A stretch of 64,000 nt of DNA from Mesorhizobium sp. CAU 1732. GTDB taxonomy: Bacteria > Pseudomonadota > Alphaproteobacteria > Rhizobiales > Rhizobiaceae. Under the pieces are notes generated by a model. The model was not told where the DNA came from. It worked only from the letters and a program-made list of their open reading frames with translations, and searched no databases. A program made the position numbers and the translations under genes. Position 1 is the first letter of the stretch. The number at the start of each line of letters is the position of its first letter. Positions 44,238 to 52,120 of this stretch are shown here, piece by piece. The stretch is taken from NCBI RefSeq assembly GCF_039888675.1, contig NZ_JBDQQR010000001.1, forward strand, positions 372,001 through 436,000. Reading direction: 5' to 3'.

Positions 44238-45119
44238 ATGGCTTCCACAACCCTCAAGGCATTCGGCCTGGGCCTCGCTCTGTCCGTCGCCTTCGCATCC
44301 GCGAGCCTTGCCGAGCCGGTCAAGATCGGCAGCAAGAACTTCACCGAGCAGTTCATTGTCGCCGAGATTTATGCGCAGGCGCTGGAGAAGTCCGGCATCG
44401 AGGTCCAGCGTCGCCTCAATCTCGGCGCGACCCAGATCGCCCACAGCGCGCTGACCAGCGGCGAGATCGACTTCTATCCGGAATATACCGGCACTGCTCT
44501 GGCCGCCGTCGTGAAGGGCGAACTCGATGGCGACGCCGACAAGATCTACCAGGACGTGAAGACCTATTACGAGAACGAGCTCAAGCTGACGCTGCTCGAG
44601 CCGACCCAGATCAACAACGGCTATGCGATCATCCTGCTGCCGGAAACAGCGGAGGCAAACGGCCTCAAGACGTTGAGCGATCTCGGACCGAAGTCGAAGG
44701 ATTTGACCTTCGGCGCGGAAGGCACGTTCGGCGAGCGCAAGGATGGCCTGCCGGGCCTGAAGGATGTCTACGGCATCGAGTTCAAGGAATTCGTCCAGTT
44801 CGCCAAGCTCGGCATTCGCTACAGCGCGCTGACCAGCAAGCAGATCGACGTGTCCTTCGGCTTCGCCACGGACTGGCAGATAGAGGACAGCAAGTTGACG
44901 GTGCTGGACGACGACAAGGCGCTCTTCCCGCCCTACTACCTCGTCCCCGTCGTTCGCCAGGACGCGCTGGAAGCCAATCCGCAATTGGCCGAGGTGCTGA
45001 ACAAGGTGAGCCCGCTGCTCAACAACGAGAACATGCGCGCGCTCAACGCGGCGGTCGAACGTGACCGCAAGGAACCTGCCGAAGTCGCGGCCGATTTCCT
45101 TGCCGAGAACGGTATCTGA
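44238..45119 (+). CDS. Betaine/osmoprotectant-type ABC transporter binding protein (OpuC/OsmF-like)
   Basis: A 293-residue periplasmic binding protein of the quaternary-amine family. The signal peptide ends at SLA (about residue 26). The mature N-terminus VKIGSKNFTEQFIVAEIYAQ and GEIDFYPEYTGTAL are hallmarks of OpuBC/OpuCC/OsmF proteins, which bind choline, betaines and similar trimethylammonium compounds; the ergothioneine-binding EgtU belongs to this broad group. GGAG lies six bases before the ATG at 44238. It opens an operon of two permeases and an ATPase. Its position divergent from a lyase-like gene suggests import of a catabolic substrate more than osmoprotection. Confidence 0.9.
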   Translation: MASTTLKAFGLGLALSVAFASASLAEPVKIGSKNFTEQFIVAEIYAQALEKSGIEVQRRLNLGATQIAHSALTSGEIDFYPEYTGTALAAVVKGELDGDADKIYQDVKTYYENELKLTLLEPTQINNGYAIILLPETAEANGLKTLSDLGPKSKDLTFGAEGTFGERKDGLPGLKDVYGIEFKEFVQFAKLGIRYSALTSKQIDVSFGFATDWQIEDSKLTVLDDDKALFPPYYLVPVVRQDALEANPQLAEVLNKVSPLLNNENMRALNAAVERDRKEPAEVAADFLAENGI

Positions 45120-45206
45120 CCCTAACTTGGTGCTGACTTCCAATCCGGGCAACGACATCGCCGCGTGCGGTGTCGTGGCCCATCCTCGTATCGGTTTGGG
45201 CCACGC

Positions 45207-45830
45207 GTGACCTGGGCGCACAAGAACATCGACCAAATCCTCCAGGCGGCCGGGCAGCATCTCTTCCTTTCGCTGTCGTCCGTGCTGATCGGCTGCGCGA
45301 TCGCCATGGTGCTCGGCATCATCTGCGCGCGAAGGCAGCGGCTTTATGCGATCGCGCTGACCGTCACCGGCATCATCTTCGTCATTCCAAGCCTCGCGCT
45401 GTTCGCGTTCCTGATCCCGATCATGGGACTGGGCATGAAGCCGGCGCTGACGGGCCTGTCGTCCTATTGCCTGCTGATCCTCCTCAGAAACGTCGTGACC
45501 GGCCTGCGCAACGTGCCGGCCGAGGTGCTGGACGCGGCAGACGGCATGGGGTTCAGCCGATGGCAGCGCCTTGTGCGCGTTGAGCTGCCGCTGGCACTTC
45601 CGCTGATCGTCTCCGGCATCCGCATCGCGCTCGTCACGGTGATCGGCATCGCCACCGTCGCGGCGTTCATCGATGCGGGCGGGCTGGGCGCCATCATTCT
45701 TGCCGGCATCGACCAGAACTATCCCGAAAAGGTGATCGTCGGCGGCGTGCTGACTGCGCTGATGGCGATCTTCTTCGACTTCCTGCTGACCGCCGTCGAG
45801 CGCGGCCTCCTTCGCTGGAGGCGCGCATGA
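45207..45830 (+). CDS. Betaine-type ABC transporter permease 1 (OpuCB/OsmW-like)
   Basis: A 207-residue inner-membrane permease with about five transmembrane segments, including LFLSLSSVLIGCAIAMVLG and IIFVIPSLALFAFLIPIMG. The EAA loop is VLDAADGMGFSRWQRLVRVE and the ending ILAGIDQNYPEKVIVGGV is typical of OpuCB/YehW proteins. The start is probably GTG at 45207 (VTWAHKNIDQIL); a GTG at 45165 is also in frame. It overlaps the second permease by four bases (ATGA). Confidence 0.9.
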   Translation: MTWAHKNIDQILQAAGQHLFLSLSSVLIGCAIAMVLGIICARRQRLYAIALTVTGIIFVIPSLALFAFLIPIMGLGMKPALTGLSSYCLLILLRNVVTGLRNVPAEVLDAADGMGFSRWQRLVRVELPLALPLIVSGIRIALVTVIGIATVAAFIDAGGLGAIILAGIDQNYPEKVIVGGVLTALMAIFFDFLLTAVERGLLRWRRA

Positions 45831-46474
45831 ACGTCGTGATGGAAGCCCTGACGTGGATCTGGGAGAATCCGGCCCCGTTCAATCGCGCCCTCGGCCAGCA
45901 TCTCGTGATGTCGGGATACGCGATGCTGTTCGCGCTGATGATCGGGCTTCCGCTGGCCATCGTGATCATCAATCGTGCCGGTCTCGCCTTTGCCGCGGTC
46001 AATTCCGTCAACGCGCTGCGCACGCTGCCGAGCCTCGCCATCCTCGCGATCATGATGCCGATCCTCGGCATCGGGCTGTGGCCGTCGATCGTGGCGCTGA
46101 CGATCTTGGCTCTGCCGCCGATCCTCATCAACACCTATATCGGCCTGCGCGACGTCGATGCGGATTCGGTGGAAGCCGCGACCGGCATGGGCATGAGCCA
46201 GTCGCAAATTCTCTGGAAGATTCGCGTGCCGCTCGCCGCACCGGCCATGTTCGCCGGCGTGCGAACGGCAGCCGTGCAGGTTCTGGCGGGCGCGACGCTG
46301 GCTCCGTTTATCGGCGGCGGCGGCCTCGGCGATTTCATCGCGGTCGGTATCGCCGGCATGAACCCGTCGCGTCTTCTCGTGGGCGCGGTGCCGATCGCGC
46401 TTCTCGCGCTCCTGACGGAATTCATCCTCGGCCAGACGGAAAAGGCGCTGTTCGCCGAAAGGTCCCGCTCATGA
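45827..46474 (+). CDS. Betaine-type ABC transporter permease 2 (OpuCD/OsmY-like)
   Basis: A 215-residue permease of the same family as its neighbour. Membrane segments include LVMSGYAMLFALMIGLPLAI and LPSLAILAIMMPILGIGLW. The EAA loop is SVEAATGMGMSQSQILWKIR. It overlaps both the upstream permease and the downstream ATPase genes by four bases, so all are translationally coupled. It forms the membrane channel with permease 1. Confidence 0.9.
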   Translation: MNVVMEALTWIWENPAPFNRALGQHLVMSGYAMLFALMIGLPLAIVIINRAGLAFAAVNSVNALRTLPSLAILAIMMPILGIGLWPSIVALTILALPPILINTYIGLRDVDADSVEAATGMGMSQSQILWKIRVPLAAPAMFAGVRTAAVQVLAGATLAPFIGGGGLGDFIAVGIAGMNPSRLLVGAVPIALLALLTEFILGQTEKALFAERSRS

Positions 46475-47403
46475 TCACCATGAAGAACGTGACGAAGCGC
46501 TACGGCGAGGGCACGGCGCCTGCGGTGGACGATCTCAGCATGGAGATTCCCGAAGGCGTGACGGTCGCGCTCGTCGGGCCATCGGGTTGCGGCAAGACCA
46601 CGACGATGCGCATGATCAACCGGCTGATCGAGCCGACCGAAGGCCAGATCGTCGTCAATGGCGAGGATGTGCGCGCGGTCGATCCGGTGATCTTCCGCCG
46701 CCATATCGGTTACGTGATCCAGCAGGTCGGCCTGTTCCCGCACATGACGATCGCGCAGAATGTCGGATCGGTTCCGAAGCTTCTCGGCTGGCCAGCGCAG
46801 AAGATCGCCGCGCGCAATGAGGAGCTGATGCATCTGGTCGGGCTCGATCCGGCAGCCATGCTCGATCGCTATCCGCGCCAGCTTTCCGGCGGCCAGCGCC
46901 AGCGCGTCGGCGTGGCGCGTGCGCTTGCCGCCGACCCGCCCGTGCTGTTGATGGACGAGCCGTTCGGCGCCATCGATCCGATCGCGCGCACGCGGCTCCA
47001 GGACGAGTTCCGGCTGATTCTCCAGCGCGTCCGCAAGACGGTGGTGCTCGTGACGCACGACATCGACGAAGCCGTGCGGCTCGGCGATCGCATCGCGATC
47101 ATGCGTGACGGCAAGATCGTGCAATACGACACGCCGGACGCGATCCTCTCCAGCCCCATCAACGCGTTCGTGGAGAATTTCGTCGGCGCGGATCGTTCAC
47201 TGAAGCGGCTCAGCCTCTACAGAGTGAGCGATGCGATGCAGCCGGGCGAAGGGGGTAACGCGGGCGCGAGCGTCAAGCCGATGGATGATCTGCGTGACGC
47301 GCTGGCGGCGATGATTTCCGCCAATTCCGACCGTCTTGCCGTGGTGGATGAAACAGGCGCGGTCGTCGGCAGCATCACGCGCGACGCGATCTTCGCGGTC
47401 TGA
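46471..47403 (+). CDS. Betaine-type ABC transporter ATPase with C-terminal CBS-like segment
   Basis: A 310-residue ATPase of the OpuCA/OsmV type. Walker A is GPSGCGKTTTM (near residue 33), the signature [15 protein letters not shown] and Walker B LLMDEPFGAIDP. The C-terminal 65 residues form a CBS-like unit (AVVDETGAVVGSITRDAIF), which in related transporters senses ionic strength or nucleotides; only one CBS-like motif is clear. ATGA overlap with permease 2. The gene is followed 13 bases later by the first flavin monooxygenase, so the operon probably continues. Confidence 0.92.
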   Translation: MITMKNVTKRYGEGTAPAVDDLSMEIPEGVTVALVGPSGCGKTTTMRMINRLIEPTEGQIVVNGEDVRAVDPVIFRRHIGYVIQQVGLFPHMTIAQNVGSVPKLLGWPAQKIAARNEELMHLVGLDPAAMLDRYPRQLSGGQRQRVGVARALAADPPVLLMDEPFGAIDPIARTRLQDEFRLILQRVRKTVVLVTHDIDEAVRLGDRIAIMRDGKIVQYDTPDAILSSPINAFVENFVGADRSLKRLSLYRVSDAMQPGEGGNAGASVKPMDDLRDALAAMISANSDRLAVVDETGAVVGSITRDAIFAV

Positions 47404-47416
47404 TTGGCAGGACAAT

Positions 47417-48325
47417 ATGCATATAGGACTTTCGCTGGAGGGACGGGTCACGGAAGGCGCGTGGCGTCTCGGCGACATTCAGCGTGCCGTGCGGGCGGCC
47501 GAAAAGGCAGGTTTCGATTTCGTGGTGTTGCCGGATGAGACAGCCGCAGCCGGCCAAGCCGGCTCCTGGCCGGAAGCGACGACCACGCTTGCCTGGCTGG
47601 CCGCATCGACGGACAGGATCGGGCTCGTCTCGCAGGCTTCGACCGTGCGCCACGAGCCCTACAATCTGGCCCGCCGCTTCGCGTCGCTCGACCAGATCAG
47701 CCATGGCCGGATCGGCTGGCTCGCGCCGCTCGAGGCCGATCGCGCGGATTTCGAGAATTTCAGTGGCGCGTTGCGCCTGGGTGAGGCTGATTTCGACGAG
47801 CGTGCCGCCGAGTTCATTGCCATCGTTCATGCACTGTGGCGCGGGTGGGACGCGGATGCGCTGGTCCTCGACCGCGAGGGCGGCCGTTTCTTCGATCCGG
47901 CGAAGATGCATCATCTCGATCATGCCGGCCCGCATTTTTCGGTGCGCGGCCCGCTGAATGTCGCGCGCTCGCCGCAAGGCGCGCCGGTGATCTTCAGCGG
48001 CACTGCCGGCGGGTCGATTGCCGCCAAAGCGGATGTGATCATCGTCGATGCGGAAACACGTCCGTCAGCCGATGGCGCTCGGACCTTGCGCCGGATCGAT
48101 CTGTCCAAGGCTTCCACTCCCGTCGATGCGCACCGTCTCGAGACGATCGCGACCGAGGATGGGCTCGACGGGTTCCTGTTCGTGGCATCGTCGCCCGACG
48201 CTGCGGAGTTCGCGACAGGGCAACTGGCGGCGGATCTTCGTGGCCGGAACCTGCTGCGCGAGACGTATGCGGGCGCAACGCTTCGCGACCATCTCGGGCT
48301 TGCGCAGAAGGGAGCGGCGCGATGA
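47417..48325 (+). CDS. Luciferase-like (LLM) flavin-dependent oxidoreductase, short form
   Basis: A 302-residue member of the bacterial luciferase-like superfamily (FMN TIM barrel). It begins MHIGLSLEG and has GFDFVVLPDETAAA, IGLVSQASTVRHEPYNLARRF, FASLDQISHGRIGW and the substrate/flavin segment FSVRGPLNVARSPQGAPVIF. It is shorter than its neighbour and lacks part of the usual C-terminal half, so it may form a heteromeric pair with it. The start at 47417 lies 13 bases after the ABC ATPase gene. A role in oxidising the imported compound is inferred from position. Confidence 0.82.
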   Translation: MHIGLSLEGRVTEGAWRLGDIQRAVRAAEKAGFDFVVLPDETAAAGQAGSWPEATTTLAWLAASTDRIGLVSQASTVRHEPYNLARRFASLDQISHGRIGWLAPLEADRADFENFSGALRLGEADFDERAAEFIAIVHALWRGWDADALVLDREGGRFFDPAKMHHLDHAGPHFSVRGPLNVARSPQGAPVIFSGTAGGSIAAKADVIIVDAETRPSADGARTLRRIDLSKASTPVDAHRLETIATEDGLDGFLFVASSPDAAEFATGQLAADLRGRNLLRETYAGATLRDHLGLAQKGAAR

Positions 48326-49596
48326 CCGCCTCGAAAAAGCAGATGAAGCTCGGCGCGTTCCTGATGCCGACCGGGCACCACATCGCGGCCTGGCGTCATC
48401 CCGAAGCGGCCATCGACGCCGGCATCGACGTCGACCACTACGTGCGGCTGGCGCAGTCGGCGGAAGCTGCCGGCTTCGACATGCTGTTCCTCGAGGATGC
48501 GGCCGGGGTGCGCGAGGCCGATGCGGAGATCGCCAGCCAGACGTCGCGGTCGATCGGCTTCGAACCGCTCAGCCTGCTCGCGGCGATCGCGGCCAGGACG
48601 AGCACGATCGGTTTGGTCGCGACAGCCTCGACCTCCTACAACGAGCCCTACGGCCTGGCGCGTACCTTCGCCACGATCGATCTCCTGAGCGGCGGCCGTG
48701 CGGGCTGGAACCTCGTCACATCGGCAAGCGAGATCGAGGCGGCGAATTTTGGCGCGCGCGGGCTGCGTCCGCATGTCGACCGCTACGAACGCGCGACCGA
48801 GTTCGCCGATGTCGTCCAACGGCTGTGGAACCCCAACAATCGTACCGCAGCACTCGACCACAAGGGCGAGCATTTCGAGGTCAAAGCCGGGCTGGGGCTG
48901 GAGCCCTCTCCGCAAGGCTCGCCCGTCATGGTGCAGGCGGGATCGTCCGACGTCGGCCGCAACCTCGCGGCGCGAACGGCAGACGTCGTCTTCGTCGCGA
49001 CCCAGACCTTCGACAGCGCCAAATCCTTCTACGACGACCTGAAAGCGCGGGTGAGCGCCGCCGGCCGGCATCCGGACGCGGTGAAGATCATGCCGGGCGT
49101 TTCGCCGGTCGTCGCGGAAACGCGGGCCGAGGCGCAGGCGAAGTTCGACGAATTGCAGGAACTGATCCCCGACGAGGTCGGCATCGCGCTCCTTGCAAGC
49201 TACCTCAGCACCGATGCCCTCAAGGGCCTGCCGCTCGACGGCCCGCTTCCCGAACTGACGGCGACGCAGGGCATGCAGAGCAGGCAGGCGCTGGTCGTCG
49301 AGCAGGCACGGCGTGATAACCTCTCGATCCGGGAGGTCGCGCGGCATTTCGCAGGCGCGCGCGGTCACTGGCGTCTGGTCGGCACGGCGCAGGATATCGT
49401 GGACGAACTGGAGCATTGGTTCGTGGGCGGCGCGGCCGACGGCTTCAATGTCATGCCGGCTTTCTTCCCCGGCGAACTCGACGCGTTCAACGCGCTGATC
49501 ATTCCGGAACTGCGGCGGCGCGGGCTGTTTCGCACCGCTTACGAGGGCAGCACCTTGCGCGCGAATCTGGGTCTTACGAACGGTGCGGGCGCATGA
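48322..49596 (+). CDS. Flavin-dependent monooxygenase, NtaA/SnaA/DszA type (LLM family)
   Basis: A 424-residue FMNH2-dependent monooxygenase of the NtaA/SnaA/DszA group. Signatures are MKLGAFLMPTGHHIAAWRHP, FDMLFLEDAAG, ATASTSYNEPYGLARTFATI, LSGGRAGWNLVTSAS and the late GAADGFNVMPAFFPGELDAF. It needs reduced flavin supplied by a separate reductase, not seen here. Relatives oxidise nitrilotriacetate, dibenzothiophene sulfone and similar compounds. It overlaps the short LLM gene by four bases and the next hydratase gene by four bases. Confidence 0.88.
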   Translation: MTASKKQMKLGAFLMPTGHHIAAWRHPEAAIDAGIDVDHYVRLAQSAEAAGFDMLFLEDAAGVREADAEIASQTSRSIGFEPLSLLAAIAARTSTIGLVATASTSYNEPYGLARTFATIDLLSGGRAGWNLVTSASEIEAANFGARGLRPHVDRYERATEFADVVQRLWNPNNRTAALDHKGEHFEVKAGLGLEPSPQGSPVMVQAGSSDVGRNLAARTADVVFVATQTFDSAKSFYDDLKARVSAAGRHPDAVKIMPGVSPVVAETRAEAQAKFDELQELIPDEVGIALLASYLSTDALKGLPLDGPLPELTATQGMQSRQALVVEQARRDNLSIREVARHFAGARGHWRLVGTAQDIVDELEHWFVGGAADGFNVMPAFFPGELDAFNALIIPELRRRGLFRTAYEGSTLRANLGLTNGAGA

Positions 49597-50369
49597 GCAC
49601 GGCCGTTTCCGACCGCATCGTCTCCGATATCCGCAACGGCCGGCCGTTCCAGCGTTACGCTGACGAGGTCGGAACGGATTTGGCGGAAGCCTATCACATT
49701 CAGGACGCGGTGACCGAACGGCTTCTCGGCGACGTGCCGGGGCGACGCATCGCAGGCTACAAGATCGCGTTCAACAAAGGCTCTTCGCTCGCCTATTACG
49801 GCCTCTCGGAGCCCTGCATCGCGCCGGTCTTTTCCGATCTGGTCGTGGGATCCGGCGCACGCTTCGATGCAAACCGCTACCGCGACTTCGTGATCGAGCC
49901 GGAACTGGTGATCACGCTCTCCGAAGATTTGGTCCATGACGTAGAGCGCGACGATGCTGGTCTCGCACGTCATGTCGCATCGGTTCGCGCAGGGATCGAG
50001 CTGATGGATGTCCGGGGCGCGTTCGCGCATGATCCGAGTGCCGCCGAGGCCGTCGCACAGGGCGTCTACAATGTCGGTGCGGTACTTGGCCCGGAGGAAG
50101 TCGCGATTGGAGACCTCGACGTCGAGCGCATCATCACGACCTTGCATCGCAACGGCAAGCTGGAGGGGGAGGCCACCGGCGCCGCCCCGCAGCATCCGCT
50201 CGACGTTCTGCGGTGGCTGTCGGAGCGTCTCGACCGCGACGGCAGGGCACTGGAGGCCGGCATGATCGTCCTGTGCGGAACGCACCTGCCCGGCCATCCG
50301 GTCAGCGGACCCGCATCCATCGATATCGCGATGGGACCGCTGGGCAAGGTGGGCTTCTATTTCGTCTGA
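49593..50369 (+). CDS. 2-keto-4-pentenoate hydratase-like protein (FAH superfamily)
   Basis: A 258-residue protein of the hydratase/decarboxylase branch of the fumarylacetoacetase superfamily (MhpD-like). Typical segments are YHIQDAVTERLLG, GYKIAFNKGSS, FVIEPELVITLSEDL (acidic metal ligands), GIELMDVRG and IVLCGTHLPGHPVSGPASI. Such enzymes hydrate 2-hydroxypenta-2,4-dienoate-like intermediates or decarboxylate keto-acids. It ends the operon that begins with the betaine-type ABC transporter and probably handles a later carbon-chain intermediate. Confidence 0.84.
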   Translation: MSTAVSDRIVSDIRNGRPFQRYADEVGTDLAEAYHIQDAVTERLLGDVPGRRIAGYKIAFNKGSSLAYYGLSEPCIAPVFSDLVVGSGARFDANRYRDFVIEPELVITLSEDLVHDVERDDAGLARHVASVRAGIELMDVRGAFAHDPSAAEAVAQGVYNVGAVLGPEEVAIGDLDVERIITTLHRNGKLEGEATGAAPQHPLDVLRWLSERLDRDGRALEAGMIVLCGTHLPGHPVSGPASIDIAMGPLGKVGFYFV

Positions 50370-50379
50370 TCGGCCGTGT

Positions 50380-51042
50380 CTACTCGGCCGCGACAAACCT
50401 CAGGATCATCTCGACCGAATTGTCCTTCAACCGTTCCAGCATTGCCGGCGTACCGATGTCGCGTTCGAAGATTTTCGAGAACGTGGCCCTGTTCGAGACG
50501 TTGAAGAAGCACAGCGCGCTCACCTGCCAGTGAAGCTCGACCGGATCGAGGCCCGCGCGGAACACGCCCTCCGCGACGCCGCGCCGGTAGATTTCGGCGA
50601 TGTGATCGATCGCGGTGACGTTGAGGTCGCGGATCACATCGGATTTGTCGATATATTCGCCGTGATGGATGTTCTCGATCATCACCATGCGGATGAATTC
50701 CTCATGCTCGTGATGATGATCGAAGGTGAATTCGACGAGCCGCCGAAGCGCATCGGACGGTGACAAGCCCTCGGTGTCGAGCGCGCTCTCGCCCTGGCGC
50801 ACCTGCTGGTAGGCGTTCTCCAGCGCGCGCAGATAGAGCCCCTCCTTGTCGCCGAAATAATAATAGATCATTCGCTTCGACGATTTGGTCCGCGCCGCGA
50901 TCTCGTCGATGCGCGCCCCCGAAAGCCCGTTCAGCGCGAACTCGCGGGATGCCGTCTCCAGGATGTCCCGGCGCGTGCCCTCGGGGTCCTGCGACCGCTT
51001 CGGTGTCCGCCTCTTCCTCGCGCCCGTATCGTCCAAAGCCAT
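50380..51042 (-). CDS. TetR-family transcriptional regulator
   Basis: A 220-residue repressor. The N-terminal helix-turn-helix is clear: TRRDILETASREFALNGLSG and IDEIAARTKSSKRMIYYYFG. The C-terminal ligand domain (VELHWQVSALCFFNVSNRAT) resembles TetR_C proteins that regulate aromatic or pyrimidine-type catabolic genes. It faces the hydratase gene (gap of 10 bases) and diverges from the shikimate-dehydrogenase-like operon, with an inverted repeat in the gap, so it probably controls that operon and itself. Confidence 0.92.
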   Translation of the reverse strand: MALDDTGARKRRTPKRSQDPEGTRRDILETASREFALNGLSGARIDEIAARTKSSKRMIYYYFGDKEGLYLRALENAYQQVRQGESALDTEGLSPSDALRRLVEFTFDHHHEHEEFIRMVMIENIHHGEYIDKSDVIRDLNVTAIDHIAEIYRRGVAEGVFRAGLDPVELHWQVSALCFFNVSNRATFSKIFERDIGTPAMLERLKDNSVEMILRFVAAE

Positions 51043-51070
51043 TCAATCCTCGCCGCAGCACGAGGCTGCG

Positions 51071-51098
51071 TTGACAAACTAACTATTTCGTACATAGT
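51071..51098. promoter_or_regulatory. Candidate promoter and TetR operator
   Basis: A perfect -35 hexamer TTGACA at 51071 is followed by the inverted repeat ACTAT (51082-51086) and ATAGT (51094-51098), which overlaps where a -10 element would lie. Placement just upstream of the TetR start and in front of the divergent operon fits repression of both. Confidence 0.5.
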
Positions 51099-51202
51099 GG
51101 CTCCATGCACGTGACTGCCATTTACCGGCGGTGACGTGCGGAAGACAAGCGGCAGGAGGTTGCCGCCGCGCATGCAGGCAATGCATGCGCATGGGAGGCG
51201 CA

Positions 51203-52120
51203 GTGCATTCGAACGAAACGACGGTCCTTGGCGGACTTCGCGAACTCATAGAAGATCGCCGGAAACAGGCGGGTCGCGTGGGCGAGGCGACTCTGGTCGG
51301 GCTGATCGGACGCGGCATCCAGGCGTCCCGCACGCCGGCCATGCATGAGCTTGAGGCCGCGCGTCAGGGCAGTGCGTGTACCTATGTCCTCATCGATTTC
51401 GACCGTCTCGGCCTCGATAACGACGCGCTTGGCGCAGTGCTGCAAGGCGCGCGCGAGTGCGGCTTCGCCGGCGTCAACGTCACGCACCCCTTCAAGCAGG
51501 CAATCATTCCATATCTCGACGGTCTGTCGACGGAATCCGCCGCCATCGGTGCTGTGAACACGGTCGTGCTGGGCGACGGCAAGGCCGTCGGCCACAACAC
51601 CGATTGCTGGGGCTTTACGGAAGCGTTCCGCACCGGAATGCAGGGTGTCTCGCTGGAGCGCGTCATCCAATTCGGCGCGGGCGGAGCGGGTGCGGCTGTC
51701 GCCTACGCGCTTTTGCAGATGGGGGTGCGCGCGCTGTCGATCGTCGATACCGACGCAGAGCGCGCGACTGCTTTGGCCGAGCACATGCGCAAGGTGAGCC
51801 GCGCCGATGTGACGGCAACGGCAGATATCGCCGCCGCCATCTCGCAGGCATCCGGCATCGTCAACACGACGCCTGTCGGCATGAAGAAATATCCGGGCAT
51901 GCCGTTCGATCGTGCACGTCTGACGCCCGATCACTGGGTCGCGGAGATCATCTATTTCCCGACTGAGACCGAGCTTCTGCGCAATGCGCGCGGCCTCGGT
52001 TGCAAGGTCCTGCCGGGCATCGGTATGGCGATCGGCCAGGCCGTGCGCGCCTTCGAGCTCTTTACCGGCCGCGCAACCGACATGACGAGCATGGCGAATC
52101 ATTTCGAGGCGGCGGCATGA
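51203..52120 (+). CDS. Quinate/shikimate dehydrogenase-like protein (AroE family)
   Basis: A 305-residue AroE-family dehydrogenase. Catalytic Lys98 lies in NVTHPFKQ, Asn in GAVNTVVL, and Asp134 in HNTDCWGF. The substrate-carboxylate pair is Ser42 and Thr44 (QASRTPAMH) where biosynthetic AroE has Ser-Lys-Ser; a Thr here recalls quinate/shikimate dehydrogenases. The cofactor region GAGGAGAAVAYAL is followed by IVDTDAER, with an Asp that favours NAD+ over NADP+. The likely role is catabolic oxidation of quinate or shikimate. I prefer a GTG start at 51203 (GGGAGG upstream); ATGs at 51185 and 51191 are alternatives. Confidence 0.83.
   Translation: MHSNETTVLGGLRELIEDRRKQAGRVGEATLVGLIGRGIQASRTPAMHELEAARQGSACTYVLIDFDRLGLDNDALGAVLQGARECGFAGVNVTHPFKQAIIPYLDGLSTESAAIGAVNTVVLGDGKAVGHNTDCWGFTEAFRTGMQGVSLERVIQFGAGGAGAAVAYALLQMGVRALSIVDTDAERATALAEHMRKVSRADVTATADIAAAISQASGIVNTTPVGMKKYPGMPFDRARLTPDHWVAEIIYFPTETELLRNARGLGCKVLPGIGMAIGQAVRAFELFTGRATDMTSMANHFEAAA

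Noticed and set aside
51131..51202. Upstream extension of the AroE-like gene from 51131
   Set aside because: The extra N-terminal residues are Cys/Arg-rich, unlike the family, and the GGGAGG ribosome binding site supports the later GTG.
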